58,624 bases of DNA from an uncultured Pelagibacteraceae bacterium (GCA_902525935.1 CABZJA010000008.1:1-58624), one strand, 5' to 3'. Shown: positions 35,222 to 47,086, counted from the first letter of the stretch. Made by a program: numbers and translations. Notes: a model not told the origin generated them from the sequence alone.

Positions 35222-36551
35222 AGATAAAGATAGGATTTTTCAAAATTTATACAATGATTTTGGTGCTGATTTAACATCTGCAAAACAGAGAGGAGATTGG
35301 AAGGATACAAAAGAAATTTGCGGCAAGGGAAGAGACTGGATAATTAATGAAATTAAAGCCTCAGAACTTAGAGGAAGAGGTGGTGCTGGTTTTCCTACAG
35401 GATTGAAATGGTCTTTTGCTCCAAAAGAAGTTGGATCAAGACCACATTATTTAGTAATTAACGCTGACGAGTCGGAACCTGGCACATGTAAAGATAGAGA
35501 TATTTTAAGATTTGAACCTCACAAATTAATAGAAGGCTGCTTAATTGCTTCTTACGCAGTTAATGCACATAAGTGCTATATTTATATAAGAGGAGAATAT
35601 TTTAATGAAGGACAAAAGCTTCAAACAGCTATCGATGAAGCGTACAAGGATGGTCTTTTAGGAAAAAATTCTGCAGGGACCAATTGGGAATTAGATATAT
35701 ATATTCATTATGGTGCTGGAGCTTATATCTGTGGAGAGGAAACGGCGTTACTTGAGAGTATTGAAGGAAAAAAAGGTCAACCAAGATTAAAACCTCCATT
35801 TCCAGCTTTAATAGGTCTTTACGGTTGCCCGACAATAATAAACAATGTTGAAACAATTTCAGTGGTGCCAACTATACTTAGAAGAGGTGGAAAATGGTTT
35901 TCATCCCTGGGTCGACCAAAAAATACTGGTTCTAAAATTTATTGTATTTCAGGAAATGTGAATAATCCCTGCAACGTAGAAGAAGAAATGGGAATTCCAT
36001 TAAAAGAATTAATTGAAAAACATGCAGGTGGGGTTATAGGTGGATGGGATAATTTAAAAGCAGTTATACCCGGTGGTTCATCAATGCCATTACTTCCAAA
36101 AGAAACATGTGAAACAATTAAAATGGACTTTGATTCATGTGTTGAGAATAAGACTGGTTTAGGAACAGCTGGTATTGTGGTTATAAACAAAGATCAAGAT
36201 ATTATTAAGTGTATGGCTAGAATAGCAAGATTTTATAAACACGAGAGCTGTGGTCAATGTACACCATGCAGAGAGGGTTCTGGTTGGATGTGGAGAATGT
36301 TAGAAAGAATGGCCAAAGGTGAAGCCACAAGAGATGAAGTAGATATGTTATTAGACGTAACAAAACAAATTGAAGGTCATACAATTTGTGCTTTCGGAGA
36401 AGGATCTTCGTGGCCTGTTCAAGGATTAATTAGAAATTTTAAAGATGAAATCATTGAAAGAAATAAATTTGATCCAATTGTGAAAAAGCAAAAAGATATA
36501 CCTTATTTAGTTGATCAACATTTATTAGAAAAAGAAAATGCTAAAACTTAA
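35214..36551 (+). CDS. nuoF: NADH-quinone oxidoreductase subunit F
   Basis: The 445-residue 51-kDa subunit holds FMN and the NADH site. It has [16 protein letters not shown] (NADH/FMN glycine-rich loop), [16 protein letters not shown] (FMN), and [10 protein letters not shown] plus TICAFG supplying the cysteines of cluster N3. It overlaps nuoE by 8 nt and nuoG by 14 nt. Confidence 0.97.
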   Translation: MLEDKDRIFQNLYNDFGADLTSAKQRGDWKDTKEICGKGRDWIINEIKASELRGRGGAGFPTGLKWSFAPKEVGSRPHYLVINADESEPGTCKDRDILRFEPHKLIEGCLIASYAVNAHKCYIYIRGEYFNEGQKLQTAIDEAYKDGLLGKNSAGTNWELDIYIHYGAGAYICGEETALLESIEGKKGQPRLKPPFPALIGLYGCPTIINNVETISVVPTILRRGGKWFSSLGRPKNTGSKIYCISGNVNNPCNVEEEMGIPLKELIEKHAGGVIGGWDNLKAVIPGGSSMPLLPKETCETIKMDFDSCVENKTGLGTAGIVVINKDQDIIKCMARIARFYKHESCGQCTPCREGSGWMWRMLERMAKGEATRDEVDMLLDVTKQIEGHTICAFGEGSSWPVQGLIRNFKDEIIERNKFDPIVKKQKDIPYLVDQHLLEKENAKT

Positions 36552-38568
36552 AGTAAATGACATCGATGTTGAGGTAGAAGAAGGAACAACTGTCTTACAA
36601 GCATGCGAGCAAGCTGGAGCAGAGATACCTAGGTTCTGCTATCACGAAAAATTATCTATAGCTGGAAATTGTAGAATGTGTCTAGTTGAAATGGAAAAAT
36701 CTCCTAAACCAATAGCCTCTTGCGCTATGCCTGCTGCACAGGGGATGGTTCTAAAAACTAATACTGAAAAAGTGAAAAAAGCAAGAAAAGGTGTAATGGA
36801 ATTTTTATTAGCAAACCATCCACTTGATTGTCCAGTATGTGATCAAGGTGGGGAATGTGATTTACAAGATCAATCCATGTATTACGGAATTGATAAATCA
36901 AGATTTAAAGAAAATAAAAGATATGTACCTGAGAAATACATGGGTCCTCTTATAAAAACTCAAATGACAAGATGTATTCATTGTACAAGATGTATAAGAT
37001 TTGCGACAGAGGTTGCTGGAGTCCCAGAACTTGGAGCAATTGGCAGAGGTGAGAATATGCAAATCACCACTTATTTAGAGAAGGCAATGGAGTCTGAACT
37101 CTCGGCTAATGTTATTGATTTATGTCCTGTTGGTGCACTTACATCAAAGCCTTATGTCTTCGAAGCTAGACCATGGGAACTTAAAAAAACTGAGACAATT
37201 GATGTAATGGATGCTGTTGGATCAAATATAAGAGTAGATACATACGGATGGGAAGTTAAAAGAGTTCTTCCAAGAATTAACGAGGAAATAAATGAAGAAT
37301 GGATATCTGATAAAACAAGATATGCATGTGATGGCTTAAAAAATCAAAGATTAGATACACCTTATGTAAAAATTAATAATAAATTAAAGCCATCAAGCTG
37401 GGATGAAGCTTTTAAAGCTGTGTCAGAAAGAATTTCTAAAACAAAGTCTGAGAAAATTGCTGGATTTATAGGTGATATGACAAATATGGAAACTATATAT
37501 GCAGCAAAAGATTTTTTTGAAAAAATTATAAAATCAGAAAATTTGGAGTCTAGATATGAAAAATTATATATTAATACAAATGTAAGAAGTAATTATCTAT
37601 TTAATAGTTCTATTGAAGGAATAGAAAAAAGTGATTTAATAATTCTAATAGGTACAAATCCCAGATTTGAAGCAACAATATTAAACTCACGAATTAGAAA
37701 AAATTATTTAAAAAATAAGACTGAAATTATATCTTTAGGTGATGTTGGTGATTTAACTTATCCATACCAGGTTATAGCGAATAATACCGACGCTTTAAAA
37801 GATATCATTGATAATACGCACGAAATTTCAGAAAAAATTAAAAAATCAAAATATCCAAGTATAATTTTAGGACAATCAGTTCTTAAACTTAAGTCGGCAC
37901 CTTATATTTTTGAAGAAATCAGAAATTATTTACTAGAAAATAATAAAATTTCTAATGATTGGAATGGATTAAATATATTATCAAAAAATTCATCCACAGT
38001 AGGCTCATATGACTTAAATGTATTGTCAAAAAATTCTAGTTTCGAAATATTGGATAAACTAGAAAATAATAGCTTTGAAGTTTTAATTTTATTTGGTCAA
38101 GATAATTTAAAATTTGAGAAAAAAAATGAATTTATAATATATATAGGCAGTCATGGTGATAAAGGTGCAAGTATTGCTGATGTAATTTTGCCTGGTGCTG
38201 CTTACACAGAACAAGATGGTTATTTTACAAATTTAGAAGGAAAATTGCAAAAAGCATACAAGGCATCATATCCACCAGGTGAAGCCAAAGAGGATTGGCA
38301 AATAATAAATGAATTATCTTCATATATTAAAAGAAAAAATTTATATAAGGATAAAAATCAACTTATCGACTCATTAATTAATTATTTAAATATTAATAAT
38401 AAAAATGAAGCTGATTTTAAAGTACCTGAATATAATTTTAAATCAGAAAAAATTATTGTTGAAGAGATTGATTATTATCACTCCAATGCAATAGCAAGGG
38501 CATCAAAAACAATGTCTGAGTGTAAAAATATTAGAATGAATTTACCAAAAACTGGAACAGATAATTAA
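36538..38568 (+). CDS. nuoG: NADH-quinone oxidoreductase subunit G
   Basis: The 676-residue 75-kDa subunit has an N-terminal 2Fe-2S ferredoxin domain ([14 protein letters not shown]), a His-containing 4Fe-4S segment ([19 protein letters not shown]), a second cluster region [10 protein letters not shown], and then a molybdopterin-oxidoreductase-like domain lacking cofactor motifs, as is usual. The C-terminal half is more diverged and Asn/Lys-rich. It overlaps nuoH by 1 nt. Confidence 0.96.
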   Translation: MLKLKVNDIDVEVEEGTTVLQACEQAGAEIPRFCYHEKLSIAGNCRMCLVEMEKSPKPIASCAMPAAQGMVLKTNTEKVKKARKGVMEFLLANHPLDCPVCDQGGECDLQDQSMYYGIDKSRFKENKRYVPEKYMGPLIKTQMTRCIHCTRCIRFATEVAGVPELGAIGRGENMQITTYLEKAMESELSANVIDLCPVGALTSKPYVFEARPWELKKTETIDVMDAVGSNIRVDTYGWEVKRVLPRINEEINEEWISDKTRYACDGLKNQRLDTPYVKINNKLKPSSWDEAFKAVSERISKTKSEKIAGFIGDMTNMETIYAAKDFFEKIIKSENLESRYEKLYINTNVRSNYLFNSSIEGIEKSDLIILIGTNPRFEATILNSRIRKNYLKNKTEIISLGDVGDLTYPYQVIANNTDALKDIIDNTHEISEKIKKSKYPSIILGQSVLKLKSAPYIFEEIRNYLLENNKISNDWNGLNILSKNSSTVGSYDLNVLSKNSSFEILDKLENNSFEVLILFGQDNLKFEKKNEFIIYIGSHGDKGASIADVILPGAAYTEQDGYFTNLEGKLQKAYKASYPPGEAKEDWQIINELSSYIKRKNLYKDKNQLIDSLINYLNINNKNEADFKVPEYNFKSEKIIVEEIDYYHSNAIARASKTMSECKNIRMNLPKTGTDN

Positions 38569-39566
38569 TGACTGAATTATTTATATTTTTTGAACAAATT
38601 TATAGAATTTTGTTTCTATTGGTTCCAGTTCTAGTATCTGTTGCAATGATTGTTTGGTTAGATAGAAGAGTATGGGCATTTGTTCAAAAAAGAAGGGGCC
38701 CTAACGTTGTTGGTCCATTTGGATTATTTCAAACATTAGCTGACGCATTAAAATACATTTTTAAAGAAATAATTATTCCAGCAAGCTCAAATAAAGTTAT
38801 TTTTATACTAGCGCCAATAGTTACAATGACTTTGGCTCTAATTGCTTGGGCAGTAATTCCTTTTAGCGAAACATTTGTATTAGCAGATATTAATGTGGGT
38901 ATTTTATATCTTTTTGCAGTTTCATCTTTAGGTGTTTATGGAATAATTATGGGTGGATGGGCATCTAATTCAAAATATCCTTTTCTAGGAGCAATTAGAT
39001 CAGCTGCTCAAATGGTTTCATATGAAGTTTCAATAGGTGTAATAATTATAAATGTATTACTTTGTGTAGGTTCATTAAATCTAAGTGACATCGTTTTAGC
39101 ACAAAAAGATTTATGGTTCGTAATACCTCTGTTCCCAATGTTTATAATATTTTTTATTTCAGCCTTAGCAGAAACTAACAGACCACCTTTTGATTTGCCC
39201 GAAGCTGAAGCAGAATTAGTTGCAGGTTACCAGACAGAATACTCTGGAATGATGTATGCAATGTTTTGGTTAGGGGAGTATGCTAACATTTTACTTATGT
39301 GTGCAATTGGATCAATTTTATTTCTTGGTGGCTGGTTATCTCCTATAGATTTGTTTCCTTTTAATGCTATTCCAGCTCCAATATGGTTAATCTTAAAAAT
39401 ACTCTTTTTATTTATTTTATTTGCTCTGATAAAAGCAATAGTACCTAGATATAGGTATGATCAATTAATGAAACTTGGATGGAAAATTTTTCTACCATTT
39501 TCATTAATTTATGTAGTATTAACTGCAAGTTTTTTAATGTATTTTGATTTATTACCGGGGAATTAG
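38568..39566 (+). CDS. nuoH: NADH-quinone oxidoreductase subunit H
   Basis: The 332-residue, eight-span membrane subunit forms part of the quinone chamber. Conserved blocks are [20 protein letters not shown] near the start, and [20 protein letters not shown] at about residue 205, the acidic loop near the quinone site. It overlaps nuoG by 1 nt and ends 1 nt before nuoI. Confidence 0.97.
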   Translation: MTELFIFFEQIYRILFLLVPVLVSVAMIVWLDRRVWAFVQKRRGPNVVGPFGLFQTLADALKYIFKEIIIPASSNKVIFILAPIVTMTLALIAWAVIPFSETFVLADINVGILYLFAVSSLGVYGIIMGGWASNSKYPFLGAIRSAAQMVSYEVSIGVIIINVLLCVGSLNLSDIVLAQKDLWFVIPLFPMFIIFFISALAETNRPPFDLPEAEAELVAGYQTEYSGMMYAMFWLGEYANILLMCAIGSILFLGGWLSPIDLFPFNAIPAPIWLILKILFLFILFALIKAIVPRYRYDQLMKLGWKIFLPFSLIYVVLTASFLMYFDLLPGN

Positions 39567-39567
39567 A

Positions 39568-40053
39568 ATGAGCTTATTAAGAATTTTCAAAACAATCTTT
39601 ATGATTGATTTTTTAACAGGATTAATCATGGCAATAAAAGAAATATTTAAACCAAAAAAAACAATTAATTATCCATTTGAAAAAGGTTCAATTAGTCCAA
39701 GAGCAAGGGGAGAACATGCGCTAAGAAGATATCCAAATGGTGAGGAGAGATGTATTGCTTGTAAACTATGTGAAGCTGTTTGTCCTGCTCAGGCTATAAC
39801 AATAGAGTCTAGCGAGAGAGAAGATGGCAGTAGAAAAACTACTCGTTATGATATTGATATGTTAAAATGTATTTATTGTGGTTTGTGCGAACAATCCTGT
39901 CCAGTTGACGCTATTGTGCAAGGTCCAAATTTTGAATTTGCTACAGAAACAAGAGAAGAACTTTACTATAACAAAGAAAAGTTATTAGAGAATGGAGATA
40001 GATGGGAGAATATTTTAGCAGCAAATATTAATGCTGATAGCTCCCACAGATAA
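39568..40053 (+). CDS. nuoI: NADH-quinone oxidoreductase subunit I
   Basis: From the ATG at 39568 the product is 161 residues with two 4Fe-4S ferredoxin motifs, [13 protein letters not shown] and [13 protein letters not shown], that carry electrons towards N2. A start at 39544 would overlap nuoH by 23 nt and add no conserved sequence, so the later ATG is preferred. The N-terminal amphipathic helix ([17 protein letters not shown]) contacts the membrane arm. Confidence 0.96.
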   Translation: MSLLRIFKTIFMIDFLTGLIMAIKEIFKPKKTINYPFEKGSISPRARGEHALRRYPNGEERCIACKLCEAVCPAQAITIESSEREDGSRKTTRYDIDMLKCIYCGLCEQSCPVDAIVQGPNFEFATETREELYYNKEKLLENGDRWENILAANINADSSHR

Positions 40054-40056
40054 TCA

Positions 40057-40689
40057 ATGATTGCTCACGCAATAGTTTTTTATATATTTTCACTGATTGC
40101 AATTGTTTCTGCAATTATGGTGACTGTATCTAAAAATACAGTTAATTCGGTTTTTTTTTTAATTTTAGACTTTATAAGTATTTCTTGCCTATTCATTATG
40201 ATTGGCGCCGAATTTCTCGGAATGATAATGCTTATTGTGTACGTTGGAGCAGTGGCAGTATTATTTTTATTTGTTGTTATGATGTTAAATGTTGCTCAAC
40301 AAAAAAATGAATGGTTTAATTCTAGTGGAACAAGTTCGCATATACCTATTGGCTTACTTGTGAGTATAATTATATTTTTTGAATTAATTATAGTAATAGG
40401 TGGATGGAAATATAAACCAGAATTGTTAGATTCAATTGCAATTGAAATAAATACCGACTTAACAAATACTCAATCTTTAGGAAGCGTTATCTACACTGAT
40501 TATATTCTTGTGTTTCAATTATCTGGAATGGTTTTATTAGTAGCAATGATTGGAGCTATTGTATTAACATATAGGCAAAGATCTGGGGTAAAAAGACAAA
40601 GTTATTTCAAACAAATATCTAGAGAGAGAAAAGATGGAATCGAATTAGTAGATGTTGAAAATAATAAAGGAGTAAAAATAGATGCTTAG
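40057..40689 (+). CDS. nuoJ: NADH-quinone oxidoreductase subunit J
   Basis: The 210-residue membrane subunit has five hydrophobic spans, with [25 protein letters not shown] as the conserved third helix (pi-bulge region) that couples quinone and pump modules. A hydrophilic tail of about 35 residues follows the last helix. It overlaps nuoK by 8 nt. Confidence 0.95.
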   Translation: MIAHAIVFYIFSLIAIVSAIMVTVSKNTVNSVFFLILDFISISCLFIMIGAEFLGMIMLIVYVGAVAVLFLFVVMMLNVAQQKNEWFNSSGTSSHIPIGLLVSIIIFFELIIVIGGWKYKPELLDSIAIEINTDLTNTQSLGSVIYTDYILVFQLSGMVLLVAMIGAIVLTYRQRSGVKRQSYFKQISRERKDGIELVDVENNKGVKIDA

Positions 40690-40993
40690 TGTTGGTCTTG
40701 GACATTATTTAACTCTTGCTGCTATTATTTTCACAATTGGTATTGTAGGTATTTTTCTAAATAGAAAAAATATTATCGTTATATTGATGAGTATTGAATT
40801 AATACTTTTAGCAGTAAATATAAATCTAGTATCTTTTTCTATTTTTATTAACGATCTAAGTGGACAGGTTTTCACATTATTTATATTAACAGTTGCTGCA
40901 GCTGAGGCAGCAATAGGACTTGCAATTATTGTAGTTTATTACAGAAACTCTGGAACAATAAGAGTTGAAGAAATCGACAGATTGAAAGGGTAG
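40682..40993 (+). CDS. nuoK: NADH-quinone oxidoreductase subunit K
   Basis: The 103-residue three-span subunit has the conserved Glu in [18 protein letters not shown] (helix two) and a second Glu in [16 protein letters not shown] (helix three), both part of the proton path. It is homologous to MnhC/MrpC. It ends directly at the nuoL ATG. Confidence 0.97.
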   Translation: MLSVGLGHYLTLAAIIFTIGIVGIFLNRKNIIVILMSIELILLAVNINLVSFSIFINDLSGQVFTLFILTVAAAEAAIGLAIIVVYYRNSGTIRVEEIDRLKG

Positions 40994-42907
40994 ATGGAAT
41001 ATTTAATATTATTTTTACCTCTAATAGGTTCAATTCTATCGGGTTTCTTTGGCAAAACTATTGGTGATAGATTATCGCAATTAATCACGTGTATTTTGGT
41101 TTCTATTTCGGCATTATTATCATTATTCATTTTTTTTAAAGTTGTTTCATCAGGATATGAACATAATGCAATTATTGCAACTTGGATTAATTCAGGATCT
41201 TTAAATGTAAATTGGTCTATTAAAGTTGATGCCCTTTCTGCAGTAATGTTAGTTGTAGTTACTCTAGTTTCATCCTTAGTTCATATTTATTCTGTAGGTT
41301 ACATGTCTCATGACCCACATAAACCAAGATTTATGTCCTATTTATCATTATTTACATTCGCTATGTTAACCTTAGTAACATCAGATAATTTTTTGCAATT
41401 ATTCTTTGGATGGGAAGGTGTTGGTCTTTGCTCGTACTTTTTAATTGGTTTTTGGTATAAAAAAGAGACTGCTAATGTCGCCGCTATTAAAGCATTTATA
41501 GTTAATAGAGTTGGGGACTTTGGTTTTGCATTAGGAATTTTTTTAATATTTTATATTTTTGGTACAGTTAATTATGACGAAGTTTTTCTTAAAATACCTG
41601 AAATTATAGATCAAAAAATAAATTTTCTATCATTTGAATTTAATTCAATAGATTTAATTTGTTTATTACTTTTTATTGGAGCAATGGGAAAGTCAGCACA
41701 ATTTTTGCTTCATACATGGTTACCAGACGCTATGGAAGGTCCAACACCAGTATCCGCTTTAATTCATGCAGCCACAATGGTAACAGCAGGAGTTTTTTTA
41801 GTAGTTAGATGTTCTCCAATTTATGAGTATTCAGAATTTGCTTTGTCTGTAATTACATTAGTTGGAATGACCACGGCTTTTTTCGCAGCTACAGTTGCAT
41901 TAGTGCAAACAGATATAAAAAAAATTATCGCTTATTCTACATGTAGTCAATTGGGATACATGTTTTTTGCAGCAGGTGTAGGTGCATATAATGTTGCAAT
42001 GTTTCATTTATTTACACATGCTTTTTTTAAAGCCCTACTTTTTTTAGGTTCTGGATCTGTAATTCATTCATTTAAAGATGAACAAGATGTCACTAAGATG
42101 GGGGGGGTATTTAGAAAATTACCTTACACTTATGCATTAATGGTTGTTGGTACCTTGGCCTTAACAGGATTTCCTTTCTTATCAGGTTTTTATTCTAAGG
42201 ATGCAATAATTGAATTTGCTTATATAAGTGACACAAAATTAGGAATTTATGCAGCTGGTATAGGTGTATTAACTGCTGTAATGACTTCAATATACTCATG
42301 GAGATTAATATTTAAAACTTTCCATGGAGATTATAAAAATAAAGATCTTGGTATAGATGTAATGCACGAGTCTCCATTAAGCATGATGTTACCTTTGGTT
42401 TTATTAGCAGTCGGTGCTGTTTTTTCAGGCTTTTTATTTAAAGAATTATTTATTGGTCATGAAACAATGTATAATTTTTGGGGGGAGTCTATAAAATTTC
42501 TAGAACCATTAGGAAAAGAACATCCTCCAACTTGGTTTTTGTTTTTAACTCCTACATTGGTAGTACTAACAATTCCATTGTCATATTATCTATTTGTTAA
42601 AAATACTAAAATTGTAGATGAAATAGTTTCGATAAACATGCCGGTTTATATTTTTCTCAAAAAAAAATGGTATTTTGACGAATTATACGATCAAATTTTT
42701 ATTAAACCATCAAAAAGTGTTGGAATATTTCTTTGGAAAAAAATTGATGGATTAATAATCGATAAATTTGGACCAGATGGAATTTCAAACTTGATAAAAT
42801 TTTTTTCTTTTAAAGCTGTAAAGTTTCAATCAGGATATATTTATCAGTATGCCTTTATAATGCTTCTAGGTTTTTCAATTTTATTAACTTTATTAATAGT
42901 AAAATAA
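40994..42907 (+). CDS. nuoL: NADH-quinone oxidoreductase subunit L
   Basis: The 637-residue antiporter-like pump has the NuoL core: FFGWEGVGLCSYFLIGFWY, HTWLPDAMEGPTPVSALIHA, STCSQLGYMFFAAG, and a C-terminal extension ending in the lateral helix and final transmembrane segment. It carries one proton channel. The gene follows nuoK with no gap and is 1 nt from nuoM. Confidence 0.97.
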   Translation: MEYLILFLPLIGSILSGFFGKTIGDRLSQLITCILVSISALLSLFIFFKVVSSGYEHNAIIATWINSGSLNVNWSIKVDALSAVMLVVVTLVSSLVHIYSVGYMSHDPHKPRFMSYLSLFTFAMLTLVTSDNFLQLFFGWEGVGLCSYFLIGFWYKKETANVAAIKAFIVNRVGDFGFALGIFLIFYIFGTVNYDEVFLKIPEIIDQKINFLSFEFNSIDLICLLLFIGAMGKSAQFLLHTWLPDAMEGPTPVSALIHAATMVTAGVFLVVRCSPIYEYSEFALSVITLVGMTTAFFAATVALVQTDIKKIIAYSTCSQLGYMFFAAGVGAYNVAMFHLFTHAFFKALLFLGSGSVIHSFKDEQDVTKMGGVFRKLPYTYALMVVGTLALTGFPFLSGFYSKDAIIEFAYISDTKLGIYAAGIGVLTAVMTSIYSWRLIFKTFHGDYKNKDLGIDVMHESPLSMMLPLVLLAVGAVFSGFLFKELFIGHETMYNFWGESIKFLEPLGKEHPPTWFLFLTPTLVVLTIPLSYYLFVKNTKIVDEIVSINMPVYIFLKKKWYFDELYDQIFIKPSKSVGIFLWKKIDGLIIDKFGPDGISNLIKFFSFKAVKFQSGYIYQYAFIMLLGFSILLTLLIVK

Positions 42908-42908
42908 T

Positions 42909-44405
42909 ATGAATTTTCCTATTCTATCATCATTAATTTTACTTCCAACAATAGGAGCTTTATTTATTTTTTTTGTTAGATCCTCTAATTCTCAATATCA
43001 AAGTAGTAAATATGTTGCCCTTTTTATAACTTTAGCTAATTTTTTCTTATCTTTATATCTATGGATTGTTTTTGATAAATCTATCGTTGACTTTCAGTTT
43101 GTTGAAGAGAGAGAATGGATTTCAGGATTTGTAAATTATAAAGTTGGAGTTGACGGGATATCAATTTTATTTATTTTACTTACGACATTCATTACCCCAA
43201 TTTGTGTAATAACTGTGAATGCAACTATTAAAAATAGATTGAAAGATTTTTTAATAGCAATCTTAATACTTGAAACATTTATGATTGGTGTCTTTTGCTC
43301 ATTAGACTTAGTTGTATTTTATTTATTTTTTGAAGCTGGTCTTATACCAATGTTTTTAATCATTGGTATATGGGGTGGAGAAAGAAGAGTTTATTCAGCA
43401 TTTAAATTCTTTTTATATACTTTGCTAGGTTCAGTTTTAATGTTAGTTGCTATCATATCAATATATTGGATAACTGGTACAACAGATGTCATTAAGTTAT
43501 ATGAACTGGGGATCGACGTTAAGTACCAAAATTTATTGTGGCTAGCATTTTTTAGTTCCTTCGCTGTTAAAACACCAATGTGGCCAGTGCATACATGGTT
43601 GCCAGATGCTCATGTAGAGGCGCCAACTGCTGGTTCAGTTTTACTAGCAGCAATACTTTTAAAAATGGCTGGATATGGATTTATAAGGTTTTCTCTAGGT
43701 TTGTTTCCTGATGCATCATTATATTTTGTTCCTTTAGTTTACACACTTAGTTTGATAGCGATTATTTATACATCACTAGTAGCCTTAATGCAGGAAGATA
43801 TGAAGAAACTAATAGCTTATTCGTCTGTAGCTCATATGGGATTTGTAACACTAGGAATTTTTACAATGACACAGCAAGGAATAGAGGGAAGTATCTTCCA
43901 AATGATAAGTCATGGTTTGGTCTCCGCAGCACTATTTTTATGCGTAGGAGTTGTCTACGATAGACTTCATACAAGACTTATAAATAGATATGGAGGCTTA
44001 GTTTCTATAATGCCAAAGTACGCAATAGTTTTTATGGTTTTTACTTTAGGAGCTCTTGGATTACCTGGAACAAGTGGTTTTATTGGTGAATTTTTAGTTT
44101 TAATGGGCGCATTTAAAAAAAATATACTAGTAGCAACGATTGCAAGTCTAGGAGTAATCTTGGGGGCGGCATATATGCTTTGGTTATACAAGAGAATTAT
44201 CTTTGGAAAATTAATTAATGAAGATGTAAAAAAAATGTTTGATTTGAAAAGGTTTGAAATTGTTACACTATGGCTTTTAGTATTACCAATAATATTTTTT
44301 GGTTTTTATCCAGAACCTTTGATTAACTCTATAGAAGTATCAGTAGCAAATATGATAGACATGAATGATTTAGACAAGATTAATAAATTAGCATTAGGCG
44401 AATAA
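42909..44405 (+). CDS. nuoM: NADH-quinone oxidoreductase subunit M
   Basis: The 498-residue antiporter-like pump has FFEAGLIPMFLIIGIWGG (conserved Glu in helix 5), KTPMWPVHTWLPDAHVEAP with the channel Lys, and AYSSVAHMGFVTLG. It makes up a proton channel next to NuoL. The stop overlaps the nuoN start by 1 nt. Confidence 0.97.
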   Translation: MNFPILSSLILLPTIGALFIFFVRSSNSQYQSSKYVALFITLANFFLSLYLWIVFDKSIVDFQFVEEREWISGFVNYKVGVDGISILFILLTTFITPICVITVNATIKNRLKDFLIAILILETFMIGVFCSLDLVVFYLFFEAGLIPMFLIIGIWGGERRVYSAFKFFLYTLLGSVLMLVAIISIYWITGTTDVIKLYELGIDVKYQNLLWLAFFSSFAVKTPMWPVHTWLPDAHVEAPTAGSVLLAAILLKMAGYGFIRFSLGLFPDASLYFVPLVYTLSLIAIIYTSLVALMQEDMKKLIAYSSVAHMGFVTLGIFTMTQQGIEGSIFQMISHGLVSAALFLCVGVVYDRLHTRLINRYGGLVSIMPKYAIVFMVFTLGALGLPGTSGFIGEFLVLMGAFKKNILVATIASLGVILGAAYMLWLYKRIIFGKLINEDVKKMFDLKRFEIVTLWLLVLPIIFFGFYPEPLINSIEVSVANMIDMNDLDKINKLALGE

Positions 44406-45820
44406 TGGAAAATCTACAACTTATAATTCCAGAGTTATTTATATCAATAATGATTATGTTTTTATTAATATTTGGGGTATTTAAGAGAAATAGTTCTCAA
44501 CTAGTTTATAATTTAACAACAGTAATTTTAGTTGCTGCTTTAGTATTAATAATTAATTTAGACACACAAATTCAATCATCATTATTCAATAATAGTTACA
44601 ATATAGATAGTTTAGCTAGATTTATGAAAATTCTTTTAATTTTGTCTGGGATTTTTGTAATGCTGTCATCTTCAAAATACGTTCAGATTAGTAAAATTAA
44701 CAAAATTGAATATCCAATTCTTATTTTATGCTCAATCTTAGGTATGATGGTGATGATTAGTTCAAACGATCTTATTGTTTTTTACATGGGATTAGAATTG
44801 CAATCGTTAGCATTATATGTGTTAGCATCATTTAATAGAGATAACTTACTATCAACAGAATCTGGATTAAAATATTTTGTTTTAAGTGCTCTTTCATCTG
44901 GACTTTTATTATATGGGTGTTCACTTATTTACGGTTTTTCAGAAACGACTAATTTTAATCAAATTATGATTAATACAAAAGAAATAGAATACGGATTAAC
45001 TTTTGGAATAGTATTTATTTTAGTTGGATTAGCTTTTAAAATTTCCGCTGTTCCTTTCCATATGTGGGCACCTGATGTTTATCAAGGCTCACCAACATCT
45101 GTAACAGTCTTTTTCGCATTACTTCCAAAAATTGCTGCATTAACAGTATTTATTAGATTTCTATATATTCCTTTTTATGAATTAGGTGATCAGTGGCAGA
45201 TGATAATTATATTTTTATCTATTGCATCAATGGTATTCGGAGCGGTTGCAGCAATTGGTCAAAAAAATCTAAAAAGACTAATAGCCTACAGCTCAATTAG
45301 TCATATGGGGTATGCTCTTGCAGGTTTATCCACAGGTACAACGCAAGGTGCGCAGAGCTCTATTACATATATAACAATTTATCTTGTCATGAATTTAGCA
45401 TTTTTTAGTTGTTTGTTTATGCTTAAGCGAAACGACGAATATTATGAGAACATAGATGATTTATCGGGTCTTTCAAAAAATCATCCGTTACTATCATTAT
45501 CATTGCTTGTTGTGCTATTCTCTTTAGCAGGAATACCACCACTAGCAGGTTTTTTTGCAAAATTTTATATTTTTGTGGCTGTAATAAATGAAAAAATGTA
45601 TTTTTTAGCAATAGTTGGATTGCTAGCAACAGTAATCGCTGCTTTTTATTATCTAAGAATAATTAAAATTATATATTTCGACCCAGAAAAAGAAAAATTT
45701 GAACCGAAACATAATTTAGGATTAAAATTTACACTAGTAGCATCAACTTTTTTCATTCTTGCTTACTTTATATATCCAAGTGGAATAGTAGATATAATTT
45801 CACAAATCAATATTAATTAA
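44405..45820 (+). CDS. nuoN: NADH-quinone oxidoreductase subunit N
   Basis: The 471-residue third antiporter-like pump has FYMGLELQSLALYVLASF, KISAVPFHMWAPDVYQGSPT with the channel Lys, and AYSSISHMGYALAGL. It ends the 14-subunit complex I set. Its stop overlaps the birA start by 1 nt (TAATG), so the following biotin ligase is likely read from the same mRNA. Confidence 0.97.
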   Translation: MENLQLIIPELFISIMIMFLLIFGVFKRNSSQLVYNLTTVILVAALVLIINLDTQIQSSLFNNSYNIDSLARFMKILLILSGIFVMLSSSKYVQISKINKIEYPILILCSILGMMVMISSNDLIVFYMGLELQSLALYVLASFNRDNLLSTESGLKYFVLSALSSGLLLYGCSLIYGFSETTNFNQIMINTKEIEYGLTFGIVFILVGLAFKISAVPFHMWAPDVYQGSPTSVTVFFALLPKIAALTVFIRFLYIPFYELGDQWQMIIIFLSIASMVFGAVAAIGQKNLKRLIAYSSISHMGYALAGLSTGTTQGAQSSITYITIYLVMNLAFFSCLFMLKRNDEYYENIDDLSGLSKNHPLLSLSLLVVLFSLAGIPPLAGFFAKFYIFVAVINEKMYFLAIVGLLATVIAAFYYLRIIKIIYFDPEKEKFEPKHNLGLKFTLVASTFFILAYFIYPSGIVDIISQININ

Positions 45821-46338
45821 TGAAACTCAAAATATATTCTTATAAGGGCGTCAAAAGCACTAATGATACAGCAATAAGATTAATCAAAAAAAATATAAAA
45901 CAAGGTATAGTTACCAGCGTTATCCAGACTAATGGAAAAGGACAAAGGGGAAAAAAATGGGTTTCTAGAAGAGGAAATCTTTTTATTTCAATTTTTTTTC
46001 CCATTGGTAAAAGTTTAAATTTAAAAAAAATCACATTTTCAAATCTAAAAATAATAAAAAATATTTTAAAAAATATTGTTCCATATAAAGTCAATATTAA
46101 ATTACCAAATGATTTAAAAATAATGAATAAAAAGGTATGTGGAATTCTTCAAGAAATTATTTATTATAATGAAATTAAATTTCTAATTATTGGAATAGGT
46201 ATTAATATAAAAAGTAGTCCAACAATAAAAGAATATGAAACTACTTACATAAGTAAATATAATAATAAAATTAATAAAACTAAAATTCTAAATTTTATAA
46301 AAAATAACTTCGAAAAAAAATACTCTTATTATGCTTAA
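45820..46338 (+). CDS. birA: Biotin-[acetyl-CoA-carboxylase] ligase, minimal form
   Basis: The 172-residue protein has the biotin ligase catalytic core. KSTNDTAIRLIKK is near the N-terminus, the biotinyl-AMP loop is TNGKGQRGKKWVSRRGNL (about 37-54), and the later LPNDLKIMNKKVCGILQE holds the active-site Lys. It lacks both the N-terminal HTH repressor domain and the C-terminal SH3-like domain of E. coli BirA, so it should be a mono-functional ligase. Bases are strongly A/T-biased. It overlaps coaX by 8 nt. Confidence 0.9.
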   Translation: MKLKIYSYKGVKSTNDTAIRLIKKNIKQGIVTSVIQTNGKGQRGKKWVSRRGNLFISIFFPIGKSLNLKKITFSNLKIIKNILKNIVPYKVNIKLPNDLKIMNKKVCGILQEIIYYNEIKFLIIGIGINIKSSPTIKEYETTYISKYNNKINKTKILNFIKNNFEKKYSYYA

Positions 46339-47086
46339 TTTTTACATTATCGGAGATATTGGAAATACTGATATAAAAATCTGCGTTTACAAAAATAAAA
46401 ATATTATCAAAAAAATCAGACTTTCTACAAATAAAGTGAATTTAAAATATTTAAAAAAAAATTTAAATATTTTGATAAAATATGATAAAAAATTAAAACA
46501 AATTTTATTCTGCTCGGTTGTTCCTAATTGTTACAAGAAAATTAAAAATTATTTTAAATTATATTTTAATACAAATTGTAATGAGTTAAAAAATCTTAAT
46601 TTAAGTAAATTATTAAGTATAAAAGTTAATAGAAAACAAATTGGTTCCGATAGGTTAGCTAATGCAATATCAGTAATTGACAATAAAAATAATTATATTG
46701 TAGTAGATTTTGGAACAGCGACTAATTTTGATGTAATTTCAGCAAGTAGTTATAACGGAGGGGTAATAGCTCCTGGAATAAATCTATCATTAGAAAACTT
46801 ATCAAAAAAAGCATCTTTAATACCTAATGTAAAATTTAAAAAATCAAACAATGTTGTAGGTAAAAATACTATAAGTGCAATTAATTCAGGATTTTTCTTC
46901 GGTTATTCTGGTCTGATTGACAATATAATTCATTCCATTATTAAACAATCCAAAAAAAAATATAAAATAATATTTACCGGCGGACTAGCAAAAATGTTTA
47001 AAAATTCTTTAAAACTAAAAGTAAAAATAAAATCTAATTTAACTACTGATGGAGTTTTAAAGGCAGCTATGTATATAAATAAATGA
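46331..47086 (+). CDS. coaX: Type III pantothenate kinase
   Basis: The 251-residue ASKHA-fold kinase has the opening phosphate motif GDIGNTDIKICVYKNK (about 8-23), GSDRLANAISVID, and DFGTATNFDVIS (second phosphate site) with GGVIAPGINLSLENLS. It makes 4'-phosphopantothenate, the first step of CoA synthesis. The order birA-coaX-rnj is common in alphaproteobacteria. It overlaps the RNase J gene by 4 nt. Lysine content is very high. Confidence 0.92.
   Translation: MLNFYIIGDIGNTDIKICVYKNKNIIKKIRLSTNKVNLKYLKKNLNILIKYDKKLKQILFCSVVPNCYKKIKNYFKLYFNTNCNELKNLNLSKLLSIKVNRKQIGSDRLANAISVIDNKNNYIVVDFGTATNFDVISASSYNGGVIAPGINLSLENLSKKASLIPNVKFKKSNNVVGKNTISAINSGFFFGYSGLIDNIIHSIIKQSKKKYKIIFTGGLAKMFKNSLKLKVKIKSNLTTDGVLKAAMYINK

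Noticed and set aside
39544..39567. Earlier start for nuoI
   Set aside because: Overlaps nuoH and adds residues not found in NuoI; the ATG at 39568 is preferred.
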